From contig VXAA01003937.1 in NCBI GenBank assembly GCA_013399115.1, positions 40,030-104,029 on the forward strand: DNA of 64,000 bases, read 5' to 3'. This document shows, one piece after another, positions 33,260-47,260 of this stretch. Below the pieces are notes generated by a model, which was given only the letters and a program-made list of their open reading frames with translations, made no database searches and was not told the DNA's origin. The DNA comes from Anseranas semipalmata. Taxonomy: Eukaryota; Chordata; Aves; Anseriformes; Anseranatidae. A program made the translations under genes and the position numbers. Numbering within the stretch: the stretch's first letter is position 1; every line of letters starts with the position of its first letter.

Positions 33260-33900
33260 GTAAATGGTTATGATGCTCCTATGCATATGTATGTATGCAT
33301 TGAATAGTAAATGCTTATTGTTTTGCTTAAAATGTTTCCTTTGAAAATTCCTTTTATTTAAATTTTTAGTAAAGCCACTCGCACACAAATGCGATGAATT
33401 GCTTTATCCTGTCTGTATGCAGTCTGTTCCTGCAATGCATATTGCTGAGTGTGTTCAGCATAAAAAGTATAATCAGCGAAACTATTGTTAATGTTTAATT
33501 GCTAACTGGATCGTTGCATGTTTGCAGATTTTTTTGGCAATGCCATCGCCAGTTGCTCATTAAAAAAACACTTGTGAGAAGATTATGCTTGCAGTGCTAC
33601 ATTTGTCAATGGCAACCTAGCATTAATAGTACAAACTTTAAAAAAAAAAACTGATGCAACAATAAATCCACAACAAATACTAAATACATACTAAGTGTTG
33701 TAAAGTTTCAGACAATGCTTTGAAGTGTTTTGCTAATAAACCATTTTTACAGTGGCGTGATGAGTTCTATTCGTGCAGTGATTTAACGTCTGAATAGCTA
33801 GTTTGCCTGCAGCAATGTTATATGGTCAAGATTAATGATTAGGTATAGTATCATTGTCAGTCTCAGCACATTTTTCTTAATTTATTTTCATTAGATTAAT
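33260..33900. promoter_or_regulatory. Candidate conserved element with POU/SOX-like motifs
   Basis: This is AT-rich and largely ORF-free. It contains TATGCATATG, GCAATGCATATTGC (octamer-like, near-palindromic, around 33434-33447), ATTTGTCAATGG and several ATTAATA cores. There are no transposon marks. Its enhancer role is inferred from motif type and composition. Confidence 0.4.
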
Positions 33901-36900
33901 GGCCTCATTGTGGGATAGACATAACTTGTCTATAAAGCAATCATTGTGTTTGTCTGTCGGTGGATAAAGCTCTCCTGCCCCTGGGGCTGTTCTCCTTTCA
34001 GTCCCCAGTTCTCGTGCTAACCACCCTGCGCCTTGGCTAGCAGGGAGCCAGCGTGAGCTGGTGTTACGTGTGCCGACTTCTCCTGTGGTCTGTCTGCTCG
34101 GGTATGGAAGTTCTGTTCTGGGCTCGGTGGAGAGTGAGGCCTTGAGGTCAGCGCAGACTGTTCCTAAATGCTCTCCTGGGGTTTTCCTGGTTCTGGAGCT
34201 CAGTTCAGTGTCTGAACTATGAACACTCATAAAATCTCTCTAAGTGTGCACCTGTTGAGTGAATTTTCATTAAGTGGAGATTTCCTTAAGCTTGTTGAAT
34301 GCAGAAGGCTTACCTGAAGTAAACAATTGTATTTTCTTATATTTTTGTTGAGGATATTTTTATTTTGGTAAAAGTTCGAATTTTCACTGTTTCGCTATTC
34401 GAATCGTGAAACACTTGCAATTTAACTGCTAACTGTTTGCAGAATAGTTGGGGACTTCTAGTCTCTAGCTTATCTGCTGAGTACCTGTACTTGCGGCGCC
34501 GTGGGGTGCGGGACGAGGCTGGCGGTGCCGGTTGTTCCCCGCGGATCGGGAGTCAGCACGAGAGGCTGCGTACGCGGGAGTTGAACAGACCTGCAAATAG
34601 TCTGCTGCTGGCTTGAAACTGGAATCGCGGTATCTTTTCTGAAATCTGTGCAGCAAAAGCATACTTATGCTAATGTAAGAATTGGTAATAAGGGTGGAGT
34701 TTGTGTTTAGATGAGCAGTTAAGGAATTCCTGCTGCAAAATGAGCTCCTTCTTGCCTCAACAGTAAAAGGTCTTCTAAGGTATCTACTTCAAAATATTTC
34801 AGATCAGAAGGTTTAATTCAAATTAAACCTTAATTTCTTTAGTTGTCCCATCTCTTCATCAATGTCCTCTGCGGGTTTTGGTTTCTGCCCCAGGGACCTG
34901 GGCAGCACTTCTTGCCATTGGCAAACGTGTGTTTTTGGAAAAAGAAAGCATCGCTTTAGTCGTATCTAATTTGCTGCGAGTCATACGTGAAAGGTCAAGT
35001 GTGCTGCTCTGTAGCTGAGCGTGCGAGTGTCCTCGGAATGAGGTTCATACTCAGAAGGATGGAGAAAGGTTTTGTGGTGCTCCTGCTTGTAAATGGAGTT
35101 TTTGCATATGCCGATCGTTTTGGAGATGATTTGTAATGAAAAAATTCTGAATTAAATTGGACTTACTTAATTTTTGAGCATTTTTTTTAAAAAGCTTCTT
35201 TAAGTTTGCTTTGCTTCTCCCCAGAATAGCAAACTTAATTGCATCCTTCCTGTTTGTTCCTTCTTTCTTTGAAATCTTCCTTGCTATTAAACTTGTGGTA
35301 GCAATGCTGCCTACCTTTGCGGGGGAGAGGAAGAATTGGGCTTGTTGATGTTTCACAGCAGTTTATTTAAAATAGAAAAAATCAACTCCTACGTCTGCAG
35401 AGCAGAAGTTGCTTTGGAAAAAAAAAAAAACAGGTAAACCGCAAAATAATTTCTGCTAGCAACAGGAACGAATGCACAAAGTGGTGATGATTTGGCCTGT
35501 TTTGGAAGAGAGAAAACTTTGCTACCGGTTCTGACTCATTGTCCCAATGCACCGTGTGTGTGTTTATACGAATACATATTCATACATCATTTATTGACAC
35601 GGGAGGTGTTGCTGGTGTACGGTCCATTAGATTCAGTCTGAGTCATGATCAAAGGGCACGCATCCATTGCAAATCTTTCACCCGAAGCCCTGGGGAGACG
35701 GGCGGAATTGTGGCCTTTTTGGAGAACAACTGAATACGAGAATCCAGCTTGTGTCATGTTAATAGCTGTTTTTTCATGAATGCAATTCTTTAAAATGGGG
35801 CTGTGCTACAGGCTCGTGGTAAACACGTGCAATCCAGAAGTGCAACCGCGTTGTTCCTGCCATCTGTAGCAAAACTCCCATAGGTTAATTTGTGTGAAAT
35901 AAGACACAAGAAGAGAGTAGAAGGAAAAAAATGGGGTGAGGAGTGGTGCAGCGAGAAGTCAGGAGCCGCATGTGCACGGCTGAGGCTACCTGCAGCCGGC
36001 GGTGGTGGAGCCGGTCTGCACCCATCGCCCGCATCCCGCCGCATCCCGCCGTGCCTGGGTTCACTCGCACGGCAAGGTGCAGGCCGACACCAAATCTGCA
36101 GTAAATGGAGCCGAGGATTAAACAAACACGTGCTGATTTCCTCAAGGGTTTGCTCCGTAACGCGGCTCTTAACTAACTGCCTGCTCCCATGGGAGAAGGG
36201 AGCGAGCATCACCCAGTGCCGAGCCGCTGCCAGGGCGTTCTCGGCTGGTGGAGCTGCTCATTTTCCCCCCACCTCCCACCTTCTGAAAATGCTGTATTTT
36301 AAAAAGCAGAGGAGACTGATACCAGGTTACCAGACCTGCAGCGACTTGCACACCAGGTGATGATAGTGGGGTGGGCACAAGGGTTTGGATGAGCATGGAC
36401 GTAATCCAGAAGCACTATGTGCAAGCACGTCTGACAGCCGGGTCATGGGCTCGGCTAGTTGGGATGTTCGGAAGCCTTAGGGAGCAGAGTGAGTTAAGAG
36501 AATTTATCGACAGCAGCTGCCTGTGTGCTGGAACAGCTGGAAGCTGAGATCAGTGCTGCAGGGGCACCGCGGCATCCCGGAGCCGCACGGCCCCCGGCTT
36601 GTCCCGGCGGCGCTGGAGGGGTGGAACCCTACGGCCCCCGCTGCACAGCAGCTCCCAAAGCCCCATCCCACTCTTTTATGGGAAAATCCATCTGGGAGTA
36701 TTGCTGGAGGGCCTGCAGCTAAAGTTAATCCCATCAAGCTAAGAGCCCACAGAGGAAATAGAAATCGTGGTGTAGCCTCAGACAAAAATCAGTCTGTGCT
36801 CGTTAGGATCAAGGTTATTGCACTGCCAATTATTTCCCTTGAAAGACGTGAAGTCTCTGTCAGTGTCTTTTGGTTAACGATGCTGCTGGCCACGGTGGTC

Positions 36901-38755
36901 AGCTCGGGGTTTGTTTGCATGGGACTGATCCCGAGCAGAAAATCAGAAGGATTATGTTGTCGAGAGCAGTAAGTTTGGGTTGCAGTTCTCTGTGCAGCTT
37001 GCTCACTAACTACAGTTTGAAGAAATTCGAGTGCAACTTCTTAAAGAAATACTGCGTGTCTTGTTACAAGACTTTAATTTGGCGTATTACAACAGGAAGA
37101 GCAGCTAAAATCTATTTTGAGAAGTGGAGCCAAAGGTCTGTGGAGGCTCCCTCTGGATTAACATCGACCATAAATCTCCAGTCATTTGGAGCCAAGTATT
37201 GTCTCTCTGTAAACTGTCCTCTCTTGAAAATAAGAAATTTCAGTCCAGACATCTTCAGTCCCCAGTTATTGGGGTGGAAGCGGGGAGGAGCCTCAGTCAC
37301 AGACTGATGGATAATGGAGTCTCGTAAGCAGGAACTGCTGTGTACCGCCGGGCTGTTCGTGTAGGTTGATGATTTCTGGGGTTTAAGAGCCGTGCGTGTT
37401 GCTGTGACTCAGCTGGTCCAGCACTCATCGCACAGAGCGGTGGGGCGGCGGGAGGCACCGTGTGAGCACACGGAGGAGCTGCAGATCCTGTGCGGCGAGC
37501 CAGGATTTGGGGTGTAGGCAAGGAGCCGCTCCTCCGCGTTAACCTCACCGAAAGCCTTTTCTCTGCACGTGAAAGTCACACAGGCCTCGTCCTCCGGGTC
37601 TGTTGCGAATCGCAGCAGTTTGGAGTCATTTCGCCTGTCCTGCAGCCCCCCCGGGACGGAGGCCCCACATGGGGGGGATGTGGTTCCCCCCCTTAGGGAG
37701 CTGGGGAAGGGAAACTTGCTTCGGAAGAAATCTCTCCTCTGTGGGTGCGCTCGATTTAATTACCATACGCGGTGATGCTGTAGGGACTGGTGCTCGTTCT
37801 GGTAAAGCCTTGGGGTCTGGAGGGGGCTGCAGGCTGTTTGCGGGGTGCGGAGGAAGCTGCTTGAAGAACAGAGTGGCACTCGGGAACCGACTCCACGGGC
37901 TGCCCTCTTACCTTTCTGCCTGTAACTCTTCCCTGCTGGCTGCGTGAACTGGTTTCCTTCTGGGTGGGAGCGTCCCTCCCGTCTGTGGGTTGCTTAGGGC
38001 ACACTCCTGCTGCCCCTGGATTTTGTTTTGTTTTTTATTTTTTTGCCAGAGCACAAAAAGCAACTGAACAAGCTTCTGCTTGAAGCTGTTAGCAAACTGA
38101 ATGGAGGCATTAGTGTGACATCTATCCTCCGTTAGCTAAATGTTTCTAAATGCTGTAGAGCACAGTGGAAAAAATATTTTTTTTCTTCTTACTTCGGTCC
38201 AATTATTACCACTTCACCAGCAACTGACACTGCAAAAAGGGAGTTTCTGCAGGGGAGGCAGGGACACGCTCCGTAACGCCGCCTCTCCTAAGGACAAGCC
38301 ACTTAAACTTGCTGCAGTCCCATCAGACTGGGGTGAGATTAAATCAGCTGCTCCAGGAAATGAGATGAGTGTACCATCAACAAACAAAAAGCTGTCCAGT
38401 TGTAACACCTGGTTTTGATATTTGAGCAGAGAGCGCTTGCAGAGATGTCGCGTGGAGGAGACCTGGCCTCGCAGGCGGCTCTCGCAGACAGCTTGTTCCC
38501 CTGCTTCCCTGCCCTGGCTGCTGGAATATTCCCTAATACTCGGCTTTGCCCTGTCAAAGGGCTCTCCCCCTTGTCCTGCCCCAATTTCCGTGTGCAGCGA
38601 GTTCCTGCGTGGCGGAGCCTTGCTGCGTCCCGGGGGAGCTCCCGCGCTGGGCTCGGCGCTGGGGCTGCTCCGTGGTTCGCGTCCCTGTGTGATTTTTGTC
38701 CCAAGTCAGCCCGCTGCAGCTTGAGTGGCAGCGTGGTGTCACCTCCGGGTGCTTA

Positions 38756-38830
38756 AAAACTCAAAAATAAAACAACAACAACAAAAACAACGTGTACTTT
38801 AAAAACACAAAAACAAAACAAACAAAAAGC
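38756..38830 (+). repeat. A-rich (CAA)n/(CAAAA)n low-complexity tract
   Basis: The stretch includes ACAACAACAACAAAAACAAC and AAACACAAAAACAAAACAAA. It could be an old A-rich tail or a grown microsatellite. No LINE or SINE body adjoins it. Confidence 0.8.
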
Positions 38831-41479
38831 CGTCCTGTTTAATGGGACAACTTCTGTCTTCTAATTGTGCAGTTTTTTTTACTCCTAAATAATTTGCATT
38901 TGTTGAATTTTTCTGTTCTAGACCTCTCTCTTGGCTTGTCGATCATCCCGCTTTCCTCTGTGCCTGTAATGCTTCGCAGATTCACTGCGTGGCGGAGGGA
39001 ATGATCCCCGTCAGGGCAAGGCGGTGAAGGAGGGCCCCGGGGGTGGGACGCTCATGGAACGTGTATTTCTTTTCCTAGCAGGGATAGGTGTGCAAAGGTC
39101 GCAGAAGGAGGGATTGGGAACTGCGGTAGAATTCCGATATCTGACATTTCCTGCTGTCTTTGCGAACGAAACCAGTTGCTCGCTGTGGTTGGCGAAAGCT
39201 ATTTCAACCTCTGCGAGGCCTTCCAGCCGCAGCCGGGCACGCGTCCGCAGCCGGGGGGTCACCCCCTGGACAAGGAGCCCGAGGCTGTGCAGTGCTACCT
39301 CTTACAAAGGGAGGCTGTCTTGGCTGGTAGATTTAAAATTCTAGCAAACAACGTAGAATTTGAAAGCCCCAAGTCCTGTCAAGCCTGTGTTGCATTCTGG
39401 TTTGAAGTCTGTAATAGTAATTGTAGGTATGCATTCCAGTCCTGGTGGAAGCAAAGGAACCGAAGGAATCTCAGAAATCGGCAGAACACAAGCAACGGAC
39501 AGAAATATTCCATCCCTCCCCACGCGACGGTGCTTTGCGCTGTGCTGACCGGCCTCGCTTCCTGGAGAGGGGTCTTCTCTGAAAACGCTTTATTGCTTCT
39601 CAGCAGGGGTTCTGACCTCTCCTTTCACTGGTAATTTGCGTGTGCGCGCGTTGGATGTTTAATAGCAATCACCTTCTGTATTAAAACATAAAAATAAACA
39701 AATCACTGTCATAGCTATACAGAATAATTCGCAGCTAAAGCACTTTGCTATCAGATGGCTTTCAGCATGCTTTTATATCGTTTCTGATTTTATTCTGCCC
39801 TCCTTTTTCATCGGCTGTTCTAAGGAGCTGAAGTAGAAAGGATTAAAAATAAATAAATAATAGGGTATCTCCATCATATGCCCTATTACATGCCTGCATG
39901 CAGTCGGGGGCTGTGTTCTAAAAAACAGAATTCAAGGTACTGTGGTGCTTTATGTAAAAGGTAGCTCTGCCTTTGTTGTGAACTTCAATGAGAACAGCAT
40001 TTGTACGTTATCTTGGTCTCCTTGGTATCCAGCCCCGCTGCCTCCTCCTAATCTCTGGCTTGCCGAATATGAAAAAATGTAGAAGCAGAAGGTTTCCAAA
40101 CGCGTCTGCCAGGGTTAATGCCAGAGCCTAAACACAGCCTGTCCCAGCCTGTTCCCTTATTATTTGGAGAAGGAGGCGCCAGCCAGCGCTCGATGTGAGC
40201 GGTGGGCAGAAGCTCAGCGCCGCTCCCAGGAGGGGCGGCCGGGCTCCCGCGCGTGCTCCGCGCCTTTCCATCTGCCCGTCTTTAGGAGGCGAGATTTCGG
40301 AACCGGGGACGTGCTTGTGCTGCGGTGCTTCGGCTCCGGTCGGGTGCGTGCGCCTGCTCCTGCTGGGCTGCGTGGCCGGCTCCTTTCTGGGCAAAAACTG
40401 AGTAAGTGGCAGTGAAAGCGACTGTAAGGCGAGCTCCAAAGGCTGCCCGGGAAAGTCCCTTTAATAAAGTTCTTCAGCGGCGTTGCTTGTTGCTGGGCAG
40501 GTCATTTGCTTTGGAAATCCTTGGTGAAGCAGCAAAATTTTGCTGAAACCTCTAATTCAGCAACCGAGTAACCACCATCAGTGACTCCTTCTCGAAGAAC
40601 TGTCTGTGGCAATGCCGGGGTTTGCTGAGCAATGAAAACGAGGCGCTTTTAGGTGGTTTCTCTGACTTAGAGCAAATTTTATTTATCTGCTGTAAGCTGT
40701 GTTGCTTCCTTAACCTCTGCTTTTTGCATAGCGAAAGAAGAGTGCAGCTACCTTCAAAATAGGTAGGAACGTGACTGCAAGTGGCTTGTGCCGATACCGA
40801 ACCCCAAACATCCAGCTAGCGAAGCAACCCCGTGGGGTTTGGCGCTTTGCAGGAGTTCAGGCCTCCAGGAGGGCACCTGGGGACGGTGCGAGGAGGCTGC
40901 CAGCGCCTTGGCTGCGTGAAGCCGGTTCTGGCTGTGCTGCGGTTGCAGACCCCGCGCAGCGTGCGTGCGGTGAGGTAAGGATTGCCTGGAGAAGCTGCAC
41001 CGGGCTTGCTGGTGTTACCAAGCAAAAACACGTCCTGCTGGAGGCGTTGGAGCAAGTCTTCAAAGTTCGTCCGCTTGATACGGAGCCTGTGTCATTTTTA
41101 GGGTCAGCTGTGCATACTGTCCAAAGTGTTGTGCCCATTCCTTTTTAAATGGCGACAGTGTTCAAACTAGAAGGGCTCTTCTATTTTTATTTGAAGGCTG
41201 CATGCAAGCAGGCATGCTGAATACTTGCCAGATGTCTGAGCTGTGCTTTGGAGCACGCTTTGTATTGAATTCTTGTAGGCATTGTAATGAGTTGGCAGCA
41301 GAAGCGCCTGCATCTCTGCTCTGTGGCTCTGTTGTTGTCAGTGGAACGCTGTCGGGAGAGAAAACACGAGTCCGTGTTTCCTGCTGAAATCCGTGGTGCC
41401 TATCAGGCTTCGGAATGGCCGGAAGAAAGCTGTCGTGTCCTAACTCATCGCGATCTTCTGGCGGCAGCTGTACGGGGAG

Positions 41480-41830
41480 CCCGGTAGGAGCAAAGGGAAA
41501 GCACGAAGCAGCCCGGGGCAAGATGGCTCTGCGGGTCCCGCGCGGAGCTGTCGCGAGCCCGGCTGCCTCCGTCGGCACGGGCGCGAAAGGCTTCCCTCGT
41601 CTCTTGGCGTGGAAGGTCCGGCGGAGCGCAGCGTGCGAGCGTGGTTCCGCAGCGCGAAGGAAACCCGTGCTGCTTCGGCTGCTCGGTGCTCGCCGCCGCG
41701 ATTTCCCAGGCCCTAGGGAGGAGCGGGAGGAGAAAGCCTGGCCGGGGGCTGGCCAGGGGCTGGGGGGGCTTCGCGCCCGGGGGCTGCGGCGTGGGGGGGG
41801 AAGGAACCGGGCTGCACGTGGTCGTGTGGG
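41480..41830 (+). promoter_or_regulatory. Intronic CpG island with YY1-like motif
   Basis: CpG density is high over about 350 bp (for example CCCGCGCGGAGCTGTCGCG). CAAGATGGC at 41519-41527 resembles the YY1 site often found just downstream of TATA-less start sites. A frame open from 41415 to 41885 includes an ATG at 41523 followed by an Ala/Arg-rich, unrecognised sequence. It could be an alternative GLCE promoter or a lncRNA promoter. Confidence 0.4.
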
Positions 41831-44800
41831 ACAGCTTCGGACATCTCTGATAAGCCACGAGAATGTAAAGAAAGGATCAAAATGAGATTTTGCACTAAGT
41901 TTTATGTGTTTTTCCATTGATTTACAGGGAAAACGCGTCTGCCTGTGAAAGCAGCAGCGGCAGTGCTCTCCAGCAGCAGCCGGGCGGCTCTTGGGGTCTG
42001 TCGGGTAGCGAAGTTTTTGATGTTGCCCTCACTCCTCAAAAATGAGGAAAAGCAAGCTTCAGGCTCCGTGCTTTAGTTCGCTCAGGGTGCGTTTTCGGTA
42101 GAGACAGGTAAGCGAGATCCGGGTGACTTCCCCAGCCAGCGCAGGGCAGCTGTGTGTGAAATGCAAAGCGTCCTGCAGCGGATGTTACCGGCCCAAAAGG
42201 CTTTTTTGCTTCGGTAAAGCTCCACTGTTAAGCAACGGGGTCTTGCTATTTTTAAGCATTGCTATATTTTTGAATATTGCCATAAGCCCTGGGTAGGCTA
42301 AGAAGTATAACCTGGTGATGCATGGCCAGAAGCTTTCTCTGTGTTGTTGTGGTCTGCACACCTTAAACACAATTTTTTTAGTACAATTCCTGCATCTGGC
42401 CTAGAATTATGCTGGAAATCCTGTAAGTGATTGTGGCTTGAAAAGCAAGGGTTTTTTTCTCTCAGAGACCAGTAATTTCAAGTTTAGTAACGGTAAGTTT
42501 TCTGCCTGGTCGTAATTCATATTAAAGTCATTTTTCAGTGGTAGACCTTAGGTAAATTGGTTTAAACATTATGTTTCAGATTACCTGTTGCCACAAGACA
42601 GGTGGCTATAAAAAAGTTAGTCTTGACCCTGCTGATGTTGAGTGATTCTTATTTTTCTAATAATTTCCCGTTCTGGCCTCCCTCCCAGTTTTCTCCAGGC
42701 GCGTAGGCTTTGCTCGCTGTCTGTCATGCCATCAGAAGGGAAGCAGGAGCAGAAAACTGGGCTTTTTTGTCTTTCCAGCCTTGAAGATGTACACGCATAG
42801 TGTCAAGCTGCAGAAACGGTTTCCGAAGTAGATATGTTCTGACTTCTTAGGGCTAAATAGACCTTGACTTAGTGGTTTATCCTCTCTCCAGCGGTGTGAT
42901 CAAAATTTAAATTACTGCTGGTGTACTGGATCCGTCCTTGCATTAAAGGAATTGGGCCTTACATCCTTGCTGTTGGGAAATGAGGTTACGGGGTTTCTGC
43001 CCTCCAGCAGAAAGCTCGGATCCATGATGAGTTTCCCGCTCCGCCGGGTGGCTGTGGGGTGGTGGCAGTGCCAGCTCGGTGTTCCTGTCCCCTGTCCCCT
43101 GCTGCATGTATGCTGGGGCATCCCTGCGTTCACAACGCCTGGCTGAACGTTAGCTGTCCATCTAGAAGGTGTGTGCTAAGCTGCAGTGGTTTAAGCGTGT
43201 TATCCTTTCTTTTCATTGTGGTTTGGCTGTTCCTTGCCTCTGGCTTAAATGTAAAATGCTTTCCCACCTCTAAGGTAAAGGTTACAGTGATTTAACAGGC
43301 TGGTGGGTACTGCAGGCTTCCCACCAGCAAAGTTGTCTTAGGATGTAAACCAGCATGCCAGTCCGTTAGAGACAGTGTTGCTAAAAACCATGCATATTCT
43401 TTATACATTAACACTTTTTCATAATAATTCTGCATGACAGAGAGCTTGTACATGGGTGTTGGGGATGCGATGTGTTGTGAGGATTGCAGCTGTTAAATGT
43501 TCTGTATCGCACTGATTCCGACAAGTGCTTAAAATAACTTTTGGACAGAAATCGCTTTTGGGCTCAGATGCTTTTATTTTGGGAAAGGCAAATGGTTGCG
43601 GTGAAAGCCGTGCTGCTGCTCCGCGGCAGCAGCTACCAGCACTTCCATAACGCGTGGACGGGAGAAGCGCTGCGAGAGCAGAGCGGAGATGGGGATTTAT
43701 TTTCATTTAAAATTTTGCCGGTCTCCGTCTTCAGGAGGAAATGTCTCTTTCTTACAAAGGCGGTAACAAATAGGAGCTGACGTGGTAACGCGATAGTTGC
43801 CAGCGCTGATGATTAGATGTGACCTGTGTTGAGGCTGCAGGACTGGAGTGACGGCTGGATTGGAGAAGCTGGTGGCGGAGATACCACGGAGGATATTCCT
43901 GGGGACAAAAACTGTGTTAATCAAGCCAGACTTCGTGCTCAGGTGAAAACACGTGGCTTATTAACGTAAATAACTGGTGAAATTGCACTCCCGTGGACCT
44001 TTCGCACTACTTGGGCTGCTTGCAGCTGCGGACTCGAGCGGTCTGCAGGCTTGGTGTGCGAGCGGGCTGGCGGCCCCGGGCGCTGCTCCTCGGCAGGAAG
44101 GCAGAAGCAGGAGGGCTGCGGGCGGCACAGCAAGGCGCGGGGAGGGCGCAGGCTCGTGTGAAGTCTGCTTCTCTCTTCTGTAGGGCTGTGGGATGGAGCA
44201 GGCGCGCTCTCGGCATCCACGAAGCAGCGCTGCTGCCTGCAGCAGTTTTGTGTAGGCGTTTCTTGTTTGCTCCCAGCAGCTAACTTGGTTAGCTTCGCTG
44301 GCATCCCGCTCATCACATCTCACCAAGCAGCTCTCCAAGGGAAAAGGTGGAAGTAAGGGGCTTCACCTCTTTGCTTTGGTGTTGGGTTTTTACCTCGTGA
44401 AGAGAAATGGTTGGAACGATGCATTTTATGTGATAGCAAGAAGCCAGTGATGTGCTGGTGAAGGAAAAGAGGAGCTGTACCCCTGTGCCTGCAGCGCGAT
44501 CAGCGTGCGTGCCCACGCTTTTCGGAAAGCACGTTGAGCTGGATGTGGTAGCGGCGGCGGCCGGGACAAGCGGGTCCCGTCTGCGGCTGCAGGAGGGGCT
44601 CGGGGGCTGCAGGGGCAGCTCCTCCGGGAGCCTCGGTGCTGTGGCCCCGAGACGTCTTGGGGCGCTTGCACGGTGCTTGGGGCTCTTGCACGGTCCTTTC
44701 GAAGCCTAAGTGTAAGGGAGACTGATGAAACGGCTCTGTCTTTTGCTTCATTAATCTGTGTAGTAACACTGTAATACTTGATAGCTTGGAAGAGGCATTG

Positions 44801-47079
44801 TAATGCCTCTGTGAGCAGCAGCTAGATTTTAGAGTTATTGTTTGTGCTGTTAGTGAGGGGTTTAATAGCTTAATCCATCTGCAAAGCAAGGAGATTTATT
44901 GGACTGTACAATAAATGGGCTCATAATTACAGCAGCAGTCCCTGCTAACTGGTTGTCCTGATAAGGCAGAAAAGCACGGTATACACAAGTAACTTCATCT
45001 TCTTCAAAGTTTTGCAGCAATGCTCTGTACTAACCTCACTGGAAAAACAAAGGCACCTCGGTGGTCCTGCTTTGGGGAGTGAGAGCTTTTTGAGCGGGTG
45101 GGACCGGCCGGCGAGGCTGATGCATGCAAAGAAACGCTGATAAACTCGTTGTTTGCGGTGCAAGCCAAGGGGGTGCATGCCTACCGTCGTTAATATTTAT
45201 TTCTTATTTTATGTGTAGGTGAGATTGCAATTATGCTTTGAGCTGTAGTAGATTTTTTTTTTAATTAGTGCAGGTGGATAAATGCTTTTCAAAGCGTGCG
45301 GTGTATTCAGGAGTTAAGAAAGAAGACCAGTGCTTGCTATATAGGACAAGAAACACAAACAGATTTTGTTGCTTTGGGGTTTTACTGCAGTTAATTGTTT
45401 TACACATGGCATGAGGAGAAACTTGCAATTACAATTTTCTTCTATTTTTGAAGAATCAGCACTGATGCAAAGTCAAAACTTGACAAAATTATGACTGCAT
45501 TTGTTGCTCTGCATGCAGACAAGTTTGATTTTTATTTGTCCAATTTTAGATCCTAAAACATTCCTGCTTGTGTGACAGCCGAAGGCCCACATGTCATTAA
45601 TGTCCTGCTTCTGTCTGGGAACGTAGTTTGCTGTACTGTGCATTAACTGCTGCGCGTGCAGAGAAGCGTGCTGCCCGTCCAGAGCGTGCTGCGAGGAGAA
45701 AAAATCTGCAGTGAGTGCACCTGATGCTGCAATTAGATGCAAATCTCAGTTTCTTATAAGAAATGGTTACATGGGTATCTACAGAAAAGTACTTACAGGC
45801 TTTTCTTCTGGTACCTAATAGGCGTGTTGACACAAATAAAACTGTATTAGGCTCTAATTGCACTGGAAAGCTGTAGGATAAACTGCTGGATGCAGTTCCT
45901 TCACTATATTTTAGATCCTTTCTGTCCAGTAATCCGCAGATGGAGCGTTGGAAGCAGTGAGGATTAGGCAGTAAATCTGTGCTAAAGAGCCGTTGCAGAG
46001 GCTGGTAATCTGTGTTCAATTATGGCAGATACATTCATTTGTTTGTACAGTGCTGCAGTTTTCTAGTGCTTAAGGAGAAAACAAGCCATCCTGACAATGC
46101 ACTGTGTATTAAAATACCAGCTGAATACCAGCTCTATACAAATCGAGTACAGACAAAATGCTAGAAGTGAGGCCTGTCTGTTCAAACCAGTTGCCCAACT
46201 TAACATTCTGATAAATTTACGTATTACCAGAACATTATCGGTGGTTTTCCCCAACGTGTCACGCCTTTGAGCCCGGCGTTTTGCAAAGCAATGCTACCTT
46301 GCACGCGCAGCGGGGAAGCACACGCGTCACGAAGCAGCCTGTGGGAAGGACGTCCGAGCAGCCAACACCAGCAGGTTCAGGATGCAGGTGAAACGCGTCT
46401 GGGAAGTGCGGAGCTGTCAGGAAGTTTGAATAATTCTCAAATATCTCATTTTAAGACATGAGTAAGCTTTGGCCAAGGATCAGAGATTTTGATATTATCA
46501 AAAAAAAAAAAATCTCCCACAGTTATTAAAAACAAGTCCCGAGTTCTTTATTTTCTTCTATTATATAACATTGGGCTAGTCTAACGACTGACTAAATGGC
46601 ATTTTGCTGTGTGTGATGGAAGGGAAATGGGAGAAAAATTCTGTCTGAGGTTTGTGTGTAGCCGGCTATAACTTTTAGATCGGGGTATATATTGAAGTTC
46701 CAGTGTCTCTTCTTTAAATATTGGGTTTACCGTATCTCAGATTGGCAGTTGCTGTTCGTTTTTTTTTTCTCTCTGTGCTAAATGGCTTAGTCCGGCATAG
46801 AGGCTTCAAAGTAAATAGGTAGCTTATCGCTATTCAGCAGAAATCCCTGGTCTTAAGTAAAAATGCTGTCGTCTTCCGACCGAGCAAACACGGAGCCGCT
46901 GTGTTAGGCTATTCCGAGACCTCCCACATCTCAGCGGGCAGCTTGGTTTTGCTGATTGTTGAAAGGCAGTGAATTCCAACGCGAGCGCTTTCACTCGCTG
47001 CCAGCCGCCTTGTTCTGGGGAAGTGTGCTTTGGGGTTTGTTTTTCCGAGTCTCCCTGAGTTCCTTGCTCAGGAAGGCAC

Positions 47080-47260
47080 CCGGTGTTGTTAGCCGGCACC
47101 GAACGCTTCGTGGTGCTGGCGCCGGGCCGCAGAGCGGTGCCGGTTCGAGGCCCGCAGAGCCGGTGGTGCGGGGCGGCGCGGTCCTGCGGCTGGTCCTGCG
47201 GGAAGGGGGAATTGCTCCTCGCTCCCGCCTCAGGGCAGCGGGAAGGCAAGCTGCCTGGCA
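47080..47260. promoter_or_regulatory. Intronic CpG-rich patch
   Basis: CpG-dense sequence (GCGCCGGGCCGCAGAGCGG and GCGGGGCGGCGCGGTCCTGC) lies in GLCE intron 2. It contains GGTTCGAGGCC, which resembles a tRNA B box, but no tRNA fold surrounds it. Confidence 0.3.

Noticed and set aside
41162..41917. Open frame of 251 codons (-) over the intronic CpG island
   Set aside because: Chance frame opposite the island; no family similarity that I can recognise.
47131..47141. tRNA B-box-like GGTTCGAGGCC
   Set aside because: No A box at the right distance, no T-stem pairing and no acceptor stem around it.
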